Below are positions 1-8,810 of a stretch of DNA of 64,000 bases, piece by piece. The number at the start of each line of letters is the position of its first letter. Within the stretch, counting starts at the first letter, position 1. Below the pieces are notes generated by a model. That model saw nothing but the letters and a program-made list of their open reading frames with translations. It ran no database searches and was not told the DNA's origin. The position numbers and the translations under genes are program-made. This DNA comes from Enterococcus rivorum (lineage in GTDB: Bacteria; Bacillota; Bacilli; Lactobacillales; Enterococcaceae): positions 62,001 through 126,000 of the forward strand of contig NZ_MIEK01000056.1 in the NCBI RefSeq assembly GCF_001742285.1, written 5' to 3'.

Positions 1-320
1 TCTTCCAAAATATCTCGATGGCCCTGAATCATAAAATCCCTAGTCATTTCTACCTTTTCTTTATAATTAAAATAGCTATTGATTGCTGCCAAACCTAAAC
101 TAGCTTTTTCAAAATCCCAAGATTTAATCAATCTGGCAACTTCTTGAAGATCAACGCCTAAATAATCTGATACAATCAAATTTTTTTGGCTATCAAACCT
201 CATTGCCGCACCAACCATATCTTCACAAGCAATCATCGTCCATTTTGGCGTTTGTTGAATCTCTTTTATGATGATACCAGCAGGAATTTTTTCAATTAGT
301 TCATCATACATTCTCCACAT
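1..320 (-). CDS. DUF4213/DUF364 family protein, C-terminus beyond the left edge
   Basis: About 106 residues are visible, starting MWRMYDELIEK; the rest lies left of the window. The stretch KASLGLAAINSYFN and the preceding 'VARLIKSW' are typical of the N-terminal part of proteins with DUF4213 plus DUF364 domains, which are often encoded beside FecCD-type ABC transporters. The start is supported by GAGAGGAGAG about 7 bases upstream. It overlaps the end of the ABC ATPase gene by 17 bases, so translation is probably coupled. Function is not established; a role in handling a metal or metal complex is an inference from the neighbours (ModE-like, XdhC-like). Confidence 0.75.
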   Translation of the reverse strand, partial: MWRMYDELIEKIPAGIIIKEIQQTPKWTMIACEDMVGAAMRFDSQKNLIVSDYLGVDLQEVARLIKSWDFEKASLGLAAINSYFNYKEKVEMTRDFMIQGHRDILE

Positions 321-1101
321 AAAGACTCTCCTCTCGCATCTTAGGCACACAGAACTGATGTCCTTGTTCTTGTAAATAATGTACAGCAATTGGCACACCA
401 TAAAGAGATTCCAATCGATCGCCAGTTAGTATTTCAGAAGGCTTTCCTTGGTGAGTTAATGTTCCTTGCTGTAGAATCATGACATGATCGCCATATTGCA
501 AGGCATGATTTGGGTCATGTGTTGCTTGAATAATTAGTAAACCTTCTGTAGATAGTTTTTTTATCATTTCTAACACCATCACTTGATTGCCATAGTCCAA
601 ACTTGCGCAAGGCTCATCCATAATAATCATTTTACTTTGTTGAGCAACTGACCGAGCAATAATAACTAGTTGTTGCTCACCACCGCTAATTTCTGAATAA
701 TGTTTATTTTTTAAATGCCCAATGTTTAATCGATTCAATGCCTGATCTGCTAATTCTTTTTCTCTTTGTCCGGGCTGCTGGTAATTTTTCAAGCGAGAGG
801 CAGTTCCCATTAAAACCATATCAAAAACGGTAAAATGAAAAATCCCTTTAGGACTTTGCGGAATATAAGAAACTAGTCCTGCTAGTTCATTTCTTGAATA
901 GTCCTGTACTTTCACACCATCAATTAGTACCTGACCTGAATCGGGTTGAATAGAACGTAACAAACATTTGAATAAAGTACTTTTCCCCACACCATTTTTC
1001 CCTAGCAAACAAACAGATTGTCCATAATTTAATTCAAAAGAGACTTGTGTCAAAATCGTTTTATTTCGATATGAAAATGCTAAATCTTTTACCCTTAACA
1101 T
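304..1101 (-). CDS. ABC transporter ATP-binding protein, FecE/BtuD type
   Basis: ATPase of an importer of the iron-siderophore/cobalamin/molybdate class. Walker A GKNGVGKS lies at residues 33-40, the Q-loop glutamine at about 81, signature SGGEQ at 138-142, Walker B IIMDEP at 158-163, and the switch histidine in ATHD near 196. At 265 residues it has the usual family length. It sits 10 bases downstream of the permease gene and overlaps the DUF364 gene, so the three form a translationally coupled set. No substrate-binding protein is visible; it may lie left of the window. Substrate cannot be read from the sequence; molybdate or tungstate is a guess from the ModE/XdhC context, and iron complexes remain possible. 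Confidence 0.88.
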   Translation of the reverse strand: MLRVKDLAFSYRNKTILTQVSFELNYGQSVCLLGKNGVGKSTLFKCLLRSIQPDSGQVLIDGVKVQDYSRNELAGLVSYIPQSPKGIFHFTVFDMVLMGTASRLKNYQQPGQREKELADQALNRLNIGHLKNKHYSEISGGEQQLVIIARSVAQQSKMIIMDEPCASLDYGNQVMVLEMIKKLSTEGLLIIQATHDPNHALQYGDHVMILQQGTLTHQGKPSEILTGDRLESLYGVPIAVHYLQEQGHQFCVPKMREESLYVENV

Positions 1102-1111
1102 TCTATCCCTC

Positions 1112-2146
1112 CTAATCTGCCTGTTTTGCTTGATTTTCCTTTACAATTAAAAACAGAAAAATCGGTGCGCCTATGAACGAGGTCAGAATCCCTATTGGAA
1201 TTTCACTTGTTGTCAACACTCTGGAAATATCATCCACGAGCAATAAAAATGTTCCCCCTAGAATTGCCGTTACAGGAATTCCAACCCGATGATCGTTACC
1301 AACCAACATTCTGGAAAAATGTGGGACAATCAATCCCACCCAACCGATTAATCCGCTAATAGAAACGGCAGTTGCAGTAATTAATGTCGCTGCTAAAATA
1401 AAAATGATCCTTAATCTTCCTACGTCAACACCTAAACTATTCGCTTCTTCTTCTCCCAATGAGAGAATATTTAAACGCCATCTAAAAAGAATAATTGGAA
1501 GCATTCCTACTAAAATTAATGGAGCTGCAAAATAAACATCTTGGATTTTAATCGACGACAAACTTCCCATCAGCCAATACGTAATCGCCGGTAATGTATT
1601 CGTTGGATCTCCAACCAATTTCAAAAAAGAAACTGCCGAAGAAAAAAGAGACCCCACCATCATACCAATCAAAATCAAGTTTAAGATAGATCCAATACGT
1701 AAGTACCGATTAATAAGTAAAACAAGCCCCACAGCAAGCAAGCCAAAAATAAAGGAGAAAAGAATGACCCGTTCATAATTAAAAGACAAAAACAGTCCTA
1801 AAGCAGCCCCAAAGGCAGCTCCCTGTGAAGCTCCTAAAATATCTTGAGACACCATTGGATTTTGGAAAAGAGCTTGGTAAGTAGATCCTGAAACAGAAAT
1901 TCCCGCTCCAATCACTACCGCCATAATAATTCTAGGAAAACGAATCTTAAATAAAATTGTTTCTACTTGTGTATCTACACTTTGTTTTGTCAAAAAAATT
2001 TTATTAAAAATCGTTTGAAAAAAATCTGGAATCGGAATGGGAAACTTCCCTAAAAAAAAGGAGATAGTAAAAACTACTAAGAACATAGCGACTATTCCTA
2101 AAATAATCCCTCGTTGTTTATTATTCGTTTTTTGCGTTTTCTTCAT
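1112..2146 (-). CDS. FecCD-family ABC transporter permease
   Basis: Integral membrane permease of about 344 residues with roughly ten hydrophobic segments, matching the FecCD (BtuC-like) family. Family motifs include PRIIMAVVIGAGISVSGS near the N-terminus, NPMVSQDILGASQGAAFGA, and GWVGLIVPHFSRMLVG with DHR in the C-terminal half. The ATG at 2146 is preferred over a GTG at 2155 because GAGGTG lies 6 bases before the ATG, while the GTG overlaps it. It would work as a homodimer with the ATPase encoded next to it. The gene follows xdhC by about 30 bases. Confidence 0.9.
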   Translation of the reverse strand: MKKTQKTNNKQRGIILGIVAMFLVVFTISFFLGKFPIPIPDFFQTIFNKIFLTKQSVDTQVETILFKIRFPRIIMAVVIGAGISVSGSTYQALFQNPMVSQDILGASQGAAFGAALGLFLSFNYERVILFSFIFGLLAVGLVLLINRYLRIGSILNLILIGMMVGSLFSSAVSFLKLVGDPTNTLPAITYWLMGSLSSIKIQDVYFAAPLILVGMLPIILFRWRLNILSLGEEEANSLGVDVGRLRIIFILAATLITATAVSISGLIGWVGLIVPHFSRMLVGNDHRVGIPVTAILGGTFLLLVDDISRVLTTSEIPIGILTSFIGAPIFLFLIVKENQAKQAD

Positions 2147-2176
2147 CCGACTCACCTCAACTATGTTCTTATCACG

Positions 2177-3190
2177 CTACTTTTCACTTGCCCTTATTGA
2201 AATCAATTCACCGGCCACACTAATAGCTAGTTCAGCTGGTGTTTCAGCCTTAATCTTCATCCCAATTGGCATATGAGCTTTGTTAATTTCTTCTAAGCTA
2301 AACCCATTTTCTTGCAATTTTTTTATATGTGTTGCCACTTTGTGCTTACTTCCCATTACACCAATGTAACGCATTTTTGTTCTTAATAATTGTTCTTCTA
2401 ACTGATAATCAAATTTATGTCCCCTTGTCATGATTACCCCATAGTCATCCTCTGTTAATTCAATTGATGCTGCAATATTACTTAAATCAACCTCTAAACG
2501 TTCATCAGCAGAAGGAAATAATTCTTTTGTCAAAAACTGACTACGATCATCTACAACTACACAATAGAAATCTACACTTTTTAAAACAGGAACCAACGCT
2601 TGCGAAACATGTCCTCCGCCAAAAACGTATACTTTTCCTGGAGAGACTAGCGATTCTATATAATACTTTTCCTCATCAACAGTAATAATTGAGGAACCTT
2701 TTGTTAACTGATTTTCTTTAACTTTCCCAGGAACCATCCCCAGAAAGCCCGTTTTTTCACTAAAAAAGCCTAACTTAGCAGTAACTGTTTCATCAATATT
2801 AGTAAGTAACCAACACTGTTGATGCAATTCAAAATGGTTTTTAACTTCTGAACAAATTTCAGCAATCACAGGATCTTGCCAGGAAATAAATTGGAAAAAG
2901 ACCTCTACATTTCCACCACAGATCATCCCTAAATCGGCTATATCATTAGGTGCTAATATAAATTTTTCTAAAGCAACTGATTTGGCTTCTAGTACCTTTT
3001 GAGCTAGTTGTTCCGAACGAAATTCAACAGCTCCACCACCAATGGTTCCACACACTCTGCCTGCCTTTGTAATCAACATTTTTGCTCCTGTGCTTCTAGG
3101 TGTCGAACCAGAGCTATTAATAACTGTCACTAAAACACTATCTTTTTTTTCTGCGATTACTTTATTTAACGCTTGAAAAAGTTTTCTCAT
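2177..3190 (-). CDS. XdhC/CoxI-family molybdoenzyme maturation factor
   Basis: 337 residues with both parts of the XdhC family: an N-terminal XdhC_CoxI region with STPRSTGAKMLI, GTIGGGAVE and DLGMICGGNVE, and a C-terminal Rossmann-like domain with VYVFGGGHVSQAL and GVMGSKHK. XdhC proteins bind molybdenum cofactor and insert its sulfurated form into xanthine-dehydrogenase-type hydroxylases. That fits the purine cluster next door, although the hydroxylase is not in the window. RBS GGGGGAA lies 6 bases before ATG. It is in the same operon as the ModE-like regulator (11-base gap). Confidence 0.9.
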   Translation of the reverse strand: MRKLFQALNKVIAEKKDSVLVTVINSSGSTPRSTGAKMLITKAGRVCGTIGGGAVEFRSEQLAQKVLEAKSVALEKFILAPNDIADLGMICGGNVEVFFQFISWQDPVIAEICSEVKNHFELHQQCWLLTNIDETVTAKLGFFSEKTGFLGMVPGKVKENQLTKGSSIITVDEEKYYIESLVSPGKVYVFGGGHVSQALVPVLKSVDFYCVVVDDRSQFLTKELFPSADERLEVDLSNIAASIELTEDDYGVIMTRGHKFDYQLEEQLLRTKMRYIGVMGSKHKVATHIKKLQENGFSLEEINKAHMPIGMKIKAETPAELAISVAGELISIRASEK

Positions 3191-3201
3191 TTCCGTTCCC
3201 C

Positions 3202-3570
3202 CTAATTCAGTTCATTTGATGTGCCTTCAAAAAATATTTCATTGAATAATTGATTGGTAATTTGATATGTCTTTTTTTGAAAATATAAAAATTGAGCAGT
3301 CAACTTTTCCCCATCTTCGGTAACAGTCGAGCCTCCACCCTTATTTCCCCCAACACTTTTTATGACCAGAGGAGAACCATATTCTTCCTCTGCTTTTTTT
3401 ATTATTCTCCAAGCTTTGTTATACGACATACCCATTTTCTTTGCAGCCGTATTAAGAGAACCTGTTTTTGAAATTAATTGTAATAACTCCACAACTCCTG
3501 GTCCAAAAAAAATTCTATCCGTCTGCAACTTAAGGTTTAGCGTGTAATTAAATTTTCTTGTCTCCTCCAT
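3202..3570 (-). CDS. ModE-like winged-helix regulator, DNA-binding domain only
   Basis: A 122-residue protein matching the LysR-type winged-helix N-terminal domain of ModE. FGPGVVELLQLISKTGSLNTAAKKMGMSY is split here as FGPGVVELLQLI, then the helix-turn-helix SLNTAAKKMGMSYNKAWRII, followed by the GGNKGGGSTVTEDG wing typical of ModE. E. coli ModE carries two C-terminal molybdate-binding Mop domains; none is present, so direct molybdate sensing is doubtful. The promoter contains a perfect inverted repeat resembling a ModE site, suggesting autoregulation. First gene of the modE-xdhC-permease-ATPase-DUF364 unit. Confidence 0.85.
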   Translation of the reverse strand: MEETRKFNYTLNLKLQTDRIFFGPGVVELLQLISKTGSLNTAAKKMGMSYNKAWRIIKKAEEEYGSPLVIKSVGGNKGGGSTVTEDGEKLTAQFLYFQKKTYQITNQLFNEIFFEGTSNELN

Positions 3571-3602
3571 CGAAGCTCCACCACCTTAAAATAAATTAGT
3601 TG

Positions 3603-3636
3603 TTTCGTTATACTTTAAAAAGATAACGAAAACCAA
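3603..3636 (-). promoter_or_regulatory. modE promoter with overlapping ModE-like operator
   Basis: On the minus strand, TTGGTT (3631-3636) and TATAAC (3607-3612) are separated by 18 bases. A perfect 9-base inverted repeat, TTTCGTTAT and ATAACGAAA with an 11-base spacer, spans 3603-3631 and fills the space between the two boxes. The CGTTAT/ATAACG arms recall the known E. coli ModE half-sites (CGTTATAT). The position predicts repression of modE-xdhC and the transporter. The regulator assignment is inferred. Confidence 0.7.
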
Positions 3637-3641
3637 AAAAA

Positions 3642-4229
3642 TTATTGCATTAAAAAATCTTGCAATTTCTTCTCACACTGATTTCTATTTTTTTCCGTTA
3701 ACTCTAGAATATCTCCATTATGCAAATAAATTTGCTCTCTTAGTTTTTGCCGTTGATCGTTTATATTTAATTTTTCTAGACTGTTTCGTCGTTGTCTTTG
3801 ATAATTTTTATCTGATTTGAACACACCTAAAATTTTTCTACGCTGAGTCATTAACTCCATGAGTTCACCTGTAAAATTTGGTATCAACAACTCCATACCA
3901 CCAATTTCATCCAATAGTACAATCTCGCTTTTATTGCTCTGTGCCTCCTGTAGTAGTTGTGTGCCAAAATGCTCAAAAACAGCTAAATTTCTAATTCTTT
4001 GGCCATTTTCAATTTTAAGAAAGCAATGCTCTTTGCAATCCTCTTGTCCAAACTCTGTCTTAAATAGTGCTTTAGCGTCTCTCAAGACAAAACCAGTAAT
4101 CTCAGCTTTTTCATTCAATAAACGATCCACATAAAAACCACTAATTGAGTAATCAGAATATCGGAGACATTTCTTAAGCAACGTAGATTTTCCGATAAAT
4201 TTATCTCCTTCAAAGAAAAATTTTTCCAT
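3642..4229 (-). CDS. THEP1/NTPase_1-like P-loop nucleoside-triphosphatase
   Basis: About 195 residues. The N-terminal P-loop reads GDKFIGKST near residues 8-16 and a Walker B region LLDEIGGMEL lies near residue 103; the latter is the hallmark of THEP1-type NTPases. The lysine-rich C-terminus is not recognisable. Of two adjacent ATGs (4232, 4229) the second has the better distance to GAGGG. The gene lies 71 bases upstream of modE, separated by the modE promoter, so it may be read separately or as the operon head. A role as a small GTPase/NTPase in cofactor or metal handling is inferred only from context. Confidence 0.75.
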   Translation of the reverse strand: MEKFFFEGDKFIGKSTLLKKCLRYSDYSISGFYVDRLLNEKAEITGFVLRDAKALFKTEFGQEDCKEHCFLKIENGQRIRNLAVFEHFGTQLLQEAQSNKSEIVLLDEIGGMELLIPNFTGELMELMTQRRKILGVFKSDKNYQRQRRNSLEKLNINDQRQKLREQIYLHNGDILELTEKNRNQCEKKLQDFLMQ

Positions 4230-4278
4230 CATCTATCCCTCTTGATTTTCTATCGTTTCATCATTCATTTAAAAATGA

Positions 4279-4319
4279 ATACAAAAGATAAAAAATACCG
4301 GCTTCTTTATCTTTCGTAT
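4279..4319 (-). terminator. Terminator after the purine permease gene
   Basis: On the minus strand ATACGAAAGATAAA pairs with TTTATCTTTTGTAT around a 10-12 base loop that contains GCCGG. It lies about 105 bases beyond the permease stop and separates the purine cluster from the molybdenum-type operon. Confidence 0.6.
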
Positions 4320-4424
4320 CATTTCAAAGGAGAAAATCACATGTACTAAAACATTCAATTATTATCACTTAATCAGTTGATAGACCAAATCAACGATTAA
4401 TCAAATCAATCACTTTCATTTGCT

Positions 4425-5744
4425 TCAGGGATTACTTTTTGGCTTTGTACCGTTTAATAAGAAGTTCAAAATAACAGCTACAATCGTTGTTAAAATAACT
4501 TCTGAATTACCAAAAATAGTTGTCACCCAATCAGGAAAACCACTTAGTGAACCTGTAGACAATGCTACACCAACACCAAATGCTAAAGCTAAACCAACGA
4601 CTCCGGTATTTCGTGGTGTTAACTCTTGAGAAGAAATCATTCGAATTCCTGTCATTGAAATTGTCGCAAAAACTGAAATCGTTGCGCCACCAATAACAGC
4701 GTATGGGATTGTTGTTAAGATTGCAGCAATTTTAGGAACAAATCCCGCTACAATAAGAATTACTGCTGCAAAAACCATTACATATTTATTAATTACTTTA
4801 GTAACCGTTACCAAACCAACGTTTTGACCAAAAGTCGCAACAGGAACGCCACCGAAGAAACTACCTAAGAAATTGGCTAATCCACTTCCCATAATTCCTC
4901 CTGAAAGTTCTTTATCAGTCGGTTCACGATCCATTGCTCCAACTGTCGTTGCTGTAAATTGACCAATCGCTTGTACTGCATCCACGATAAACATTACAAC
5001 TAGTGTCAAAATGGGAACAACTTGAAAATCTACTCCAAAATGGAAAGGTGTAATCATTTGAAAAACTGATGCATTTTGGACTGGAGAAAAATCTACCATT
5101 CCCAAAACTAAAGCTAAAATGTAGCCAATCACCATTCCATTAAGAATAGAAGATAATTTGAGAAATCCTTTTGAAAAATAGTTAAAATAGAATACAATAA
5201 CGAATGTAATCATTGCAACTAGCCAATTTTTCGCAGAACCAAAATTTGCACTTCCAACTCCACCTGCCATATATTTAATCGCTACTGGAAACAGAGATAA
5301 TCCAATACTCAAAATAACTGTACCAGTAACTAACGGCGGAAACAAGACTCTAATTTTTTTAATGGCTAAACCAACTAATATGACTAAAACACTTCCAACC
5401 ATTTGCGAACCAAAAATAGCAGCAATGCCAAAATCAGCACCAATTGCCATTAAAATAGGAACATAAGCAAAACTAGCACCCATCATAACAGGTAGTCTTG
5501 AACCAACTCGGCCAAAAATAGGAAAAAGTTGAATCAATGTTGCGATAGCAGAAAAAATCAACGAAGTTTGAATGATAATCGTTGTGTCACCAGGACTAAG
5601 GTTACAGACCTTTGAAATCATAATTCCTGGGGTAACAATTCCTACTACTGCAGCTACAACGTGTTGCAGTCCCATAGGAATCGCTTCTTTTATCGGTAGT
5701 TTGGCATCATAATCAAACAATGCATTTACTTTTTTTTCACTCAT
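4425..5744 (-). CDS. NCS2-family purine (xanthine/urate) permease
   Basis: A 439-residue membrane protein of the nucleobase:cation symporter-2 (NAT) family with about 12-14 hydrophobic segments. The N-terminal QHVVAAVVGIVTPGIM and the NAT signature QNVGLVTVTK in the second half are diagnostic. The E. coli counterpart in a similar cluster (UacT/YgfU) carries urate, and PbuX relatives carry xanthine; the exact purine cannot be told here. The ATG at 5744 is 10 bases after AGAAGG, while the upstream TTG (5750) is too close. The gene is last in the catabolic cluster and is followed by a terminator. Confidence 0.9.
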   Translation of the reverse strand: MSEKKVNALFDYDAKLPIKEAIPMGLQHVVAAVVGIVTPGIMISKVCNLSPGDTTIIIQTSLIFSAIATLIQLFPIFGRVGSRLPVMMGASFAYVPILMAIGADFGIAAIFGSQMVGSVLVILVGLAIKKIRVLFPPLVTGTVILSIGLSLFPVAIKYMAGGVGSANFGSAKNWLVAMITFVIVFYFNYFSKGFLKLSSILNGMVIGYILALVLGMVDFSPVQNASVFQMITPFHFGVDFQVVPILTLVVMFIVDAVQAIGQFTATTVGAMDREPTDKELSGGIMGSGLANFLGSFFGGVPVATFGQNVGLVTVTKVINKYVMVFAAVILIVAGFVPKIAAILTTIPYAVIGGATISVFATISMTGIRMISSQELTPRNTGVVGLALAFGVGVALSTGSLSGFPDWVTTIFGNSEVILTTIVAVILNFLLNGTKPKSNP

Positions 5745-5888
5745 ATGCAATATTCCTTCTAAAATTTTATTTTGAAAAAGGCTGCATCCTAATCAACATA
5801 TTAAAGCTTCTTAGTCTTCTCAATCAGCATCTCAGGCTGAATCAATGTTGGAAGACAGACAGTCTTTTTCATTGATTTGTGTTCGTCG

Positions 5889-6272
5889 TTATTCTTGTTT
5901 ACTTGCAATTGCTTCAACTTCAAATAGCCCACCTTTAGGTAACTCAGCTACTTCAACACATGAGCGAGCAGGTGGATTTTCCGAGAAATATTTTCCATAA
6001 ATCTCATTTATTGCCACAAAATCAGTCATATTTTTCAAAAAGACCGTTGTCTTCACAATATCCCTGTAAGACATATTCGCTTCTTTCAAAATTTCCCCTA
6101 GATTTTGTAACGCTTGTTCTGCTTGTTCTTCTACCGTTGCTTGCATTTCACCAGTAACAGGATCCAATCCTAATTGTCCAGAAACATAAAGAACATTATT
6201 TGCTAGAACAGAATGGGAATATGGACCAACAGCTGCTGGGGCTTTACTTGAATTTATGATATTATTTTTCAT
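5889..6272 (-). CDS. ridA: RidA-family enamine/imine deaminase
   Basis: 127 residues, the usual RidA length, with GPYSHSVLANNVLYVSGQLG near the N-terminus and the conserved NPPARSCVEV (catalytic arginine) and LPKGGLFEVEAIA near the C-terminus. RidA hydrolyses reactive 2-aminoacrylate to pyruvate and ammonia. Diaminopropionate ammonia-lyase, encoded in the same cluster, makes 2-aminoacrylate as an intermediate, so a detoxifying partner role here is a reasoned inference. The start at 6272 follows GAGGAG by 8 bases; an upstream in-frame start at 6305 lacks support. Confidence 0.92.
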   Translation of the reverse strand: MKNNIINSSKAPAAVGPYSHSVLANNVLYVSGQLGLDPVTGEMQATVEEQAEQALQNLGEILKEANMSYRDIVKTTVFLKNMTDFVAINEIYGKYFSENPPARSCVEVAELPKGGLFEVEAIASKQE

Positions 6273-6335
6273 TCTATTTACTCCTCTTAATAGAATTTGA
6301 CTCACCTTTATTAATAAAAATATAGCTAGATAATA

Positions 6336-7274
6336 CTATTGTTGAACAATAGTTCCAGTTTTACCAACAATACCGTCTTTTGCTTTCTCAAGTAAGGTAA
6401 TTAATGTTTTTCTTCCTGGTTTTGATTCCGCAAATTGAATCGCTGCTTCTACTTTTGGTAACATAGAACCTGGAGCGAATTGCCCTTCTTTAGCATATTC
6501 TTTCATTTTTTCTATTGAAACATCACTAAGTTCTTCTTGATTTTCTTTTCCGTAGTTGATACAAACTTTCTCTACAGCAGTTAAAATGATTAATAAATCG
6601 GCATCTACTTGTTCTGCCAGCACTTCACTACAGAAGTCTTTATCTATAACGGCTCCTACTCCACTTAGCTTGTTTCCTTCTTTGATAACTGGTATTCCGC
6701 CGCCACCACAGGCGATTACTGTTTGACCCGCATCAATTAACGAAGAAATTGTTTCAATTTCAATAATTTCTTTAGGTTTAGGAGAAGCCACTACTTGACG
6801 ATATCCTCTACCCGAATCCTCTACTACAGTAACATTCTTTTCTTTCACTAATGCGTCGGCTTCTTCCTTAGACATAAAACGTCCGATTGGTTTTGCCGGT
6901 GCATCAAACGCAGCATCTTTCGGATCAACAGCAACTTGTGTAATAACAGTTGCAACTGGTTGATGGATGTTACGCGTTAATAATTCTTCACGTAAAGCAT
7001 TTTGTAAATCATACCCAATATAACTTTGACTCATTGCAACACATACTGATAAAGGAATCGTTGGATATTTTTTAGGGTCTGTTAACGACAACTCTTCCAT
7101 TGCTAATTGAATCATCCCTACTTGAGGACCATTCCCATGAGACAAAATAACTTCATATCCCGCTTCGATCAAATCAGCAATTGCTATAGAAGTTTCTTTT
7201 ACAGCAGTCATTTGCTCTGTTAAATTCCCACCTAAAGCATTCCCACCTAGTGCTACTACAACTCTTTTAACCAT
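6336..7274 (-). CDS. arcC: Carbamate kinase
   Basis: 312 residues with the amino-acid-kinase fold: VVALGGNALGG at the N-terminus, SHGNGPQVG near residue 46, VIACGGGGIPV near 190, and the SGVGAVIDKD segment. It transfers phosphate from carbamoyl phosphate to ADP, yielding ATP, CO2 and ammonia. Placed next to ygeW and dpaL rather than arcA/arcB, it most likely harvests carbamoyl phosphate released by the YgeW carbamoyltransferase. RBS GAGGTGA precedes the ATG. A 327-base gap separates it from ygeW. Confidence 0.95.
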   Translation of the reverse strand: MVKRVVVALGGNALGGNLTEQMTAVKETSIAIADLIEAGYEVILSHGNGPQVGMIQLAMEELSLTDPKKYPTIPLSVCVAMSQSYIGYDLQNALREELLTRNIHQPVATVITQVAVDPKDAAFDAPAKPIGRFMSKEEADALVKEKNVTVVEDSGRGYRQVVASPKPKEIIEIETISSLIDAGQTVIACGGGGIPVIKEGNKLSGVGAVIDKDFCSEVLAEQVDADLLIILTAVEKVCINYGKENQEELSDVSIEKMKEYAKEGQFAPGSMLPKVEAAIQFAESKPGRKTLITLLEKAKDGIVGKTGTIVQQ

Positions 7275-7601
7275 TCAATGATTCACCTCATCTTCTATAA
7301 AATCAAATACTTTATTTCTCTATTTTATTTATAATAATGCAAAATACCCTCTCATTTGTACTAGGTAGTAAGTGAAAAAATTTCATTCTTTGCATGAGTA
7401 TTCATAATCTGTGGACAGCAGACTATTTTATTCGAATGATTTTCAAACTTAAACGATTTATTTATTTCAAGAAATGGACTTGGAAAGGTCTTTAACTTAC
7501 TTCTTCTATACGATAAAAGTTAATTCGTTTATTTCTAGTTTTTTAATGAGAAGGTATTTTACCTCATGCCGTTAATAAGCAATAACTATTTTATTTAATG
7601 A
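7275..7601 (-). other. Intergenic region between ygeW and arcC
   Basis: A 327-base AT-rich gap. On the minus strand there is an imperfect hairpin just after ygeW (ATGAGGTA and TACCttCTCAT at about 7546-7568) followed by an A/T run; it could be a weak terminator or processing site. I could not identify a convincing promoter for arcC, and no ORF or riboswitch is recognisable. Confidence 0.4.
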
Positions 7602-8795
7602 CTATTTTGTTTCTCTTGGAGTCTTTTTCTCTTCTAATGCTTTTAATGTTGCTTGCGGATTTTTCACCTTGCTTAAGAAAATCATTGCTGCAATAACATA
7701 AGGTTTGTAGCTTGCTTCTTTGTATAATTCTACACGGTAACGATCGAAGACAGATGCTTCAACTTCCCCTTCTTCACAGCTAACACCAGTGATATCAGCA
7801 GGTAAGCAATGCATGTACAATGCTTTTCCATCTTTAGTTGTCTTCATTAAATCTTCTGTACATTCCCAATCTTTATGGTTTTTATTTTGAGCTAATAGTT
7901 CTTGCTCTAAAGCATCAATTCCAGCTTGGTCGCCTTCTCCATATAACTGAGTACGTTTTTCCATTGCTGCAAATGGAGCCCAGCTCTTAGGATATACAAC
8001 GTCTGCATCTTTAAATGCTTCTGCCATACTATTTGTTTTTGTAAATGAACCGCCTGATTCAGCAGCATTTTTCTTCGCAACTTCTTCGACTTCAGGCATG
8101 ATTTCATAGCCTTCTGGATGAGCAAGAACAACATCCATTCCAAGACGTGTCATTAACCCAACAATTCCTTGAGGAACAGATAATGGTTTACCATATGAAG
8201 GAGAATAAGCCCAAGTCATAGCAACTTTTTTCCCTTTTAAGTTTTCAATGCCACCAAATTCATGAATCAAATGCAATGCATCTGCCATTGATTGTGTTGG
8301 ATGGTCAATATCACATTGTAAGTTTACTAATGTTGGACGTTGCTCAAGAACGCCATCTTTGTGTCCTTCTTGAACTGATTCTGATACTTCATGCATATAA
8401 GCATTTCCTTTGCCAATATACATGTCATCACGAATACCAATAATGTCAGCCATGAAAGAGATCATGTTCGCTGTTTCACGAACAGTTTCACCATGAGAAA
8501 TTTGGCTCTTACCTTCATCTAAATCTTGCACTTCTAACCCTAAAAGGTTACAAGCAGAAGCGAAACTAAAACGAGTTCTAGTTGAGTTATCACGGAATAA
8601 AGAAATTCCTAACCCACTATCGAAAATTTTCGTTGAAATATTATTCTCACGTAAATAACGTAATGTATCAGCTACCGTGAAAACAGCTTCTAATTCATCT
8701 CTTGATTTTTCCCAAGTTAAGAAAAAGTCATTATTGTACATTTTCTCAAATTCTAATTTATCCAATTTTGCAATATATTCTTTAAACGTTTCCAT
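7602..8795 (-). CDS. ygeW: YgeW-family knotted carbamoyltransferase
   Basis: 397 residues, close to E. coli YgeW. The carbamoyl-phosphate loop FRDNSTRTRFSFA lies near residue 77, DHPTQSMADALHL near 165, and HCLPAD near 335, placing it in the aspartate/ornithine carbamoyltransferase superfamily. In the purine pathway it is thought to phosphorolyse a ureido compound to 2,3-diaminopropionate plus carbamoyl phosphate, feeding DpaL and ArcC; the exact substrate is family inference. The start at 8795 follows GGGAGAG by 6 bases. A perfect 6-bp hairpin, GCTGTG-TCT-CACAGC, ends 15 bases upstream of the start codon, before the RBS. Confidence 0.93.
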   Translation of the reverse strand: METFKEYIAKLDKLEFEKMYNNDFFLTWEKSRDELEAVFTVADTLRYLRENNISTKIFDSGLGISLFRDNSTRTRFSFASACNLLGLEVQDLDEGKSQISHGETVRETANMISFMADIIGIRDDMYIGKGNAYMHEVSESVQEGHKDGVLEQRPTLVNLQCDIDHPTQSMADALHLIHEFGGIENLKGKKVAMTWAYSPSYGKPLSVPQGIVGLMTRLGMDVVLAHPEGYEIMPEVEEVAKKNAAESGGSFTKTNSMAEAFKDADVVYPKSWAPFAAMEKRTQLYGEGDQAGIDALEQELLAQNKNHKDWECTEDLMKTTKDGKALYMHCLPADITGVSCEEGEVEASVFDRYRVELYKEASYKPYVIAAMIFLSKVKNPQATLKALEEKKTPRETK

Positions 8796-8810
8796 ATTAA
8801 CTCTCCCTTT

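Noticed and set aside
5745-5888. Possible purine riboswitch before the NCS2 permease
   Set aside because: None of the conserved purine-aptamer loop or junction sequences is present on the minus strand.
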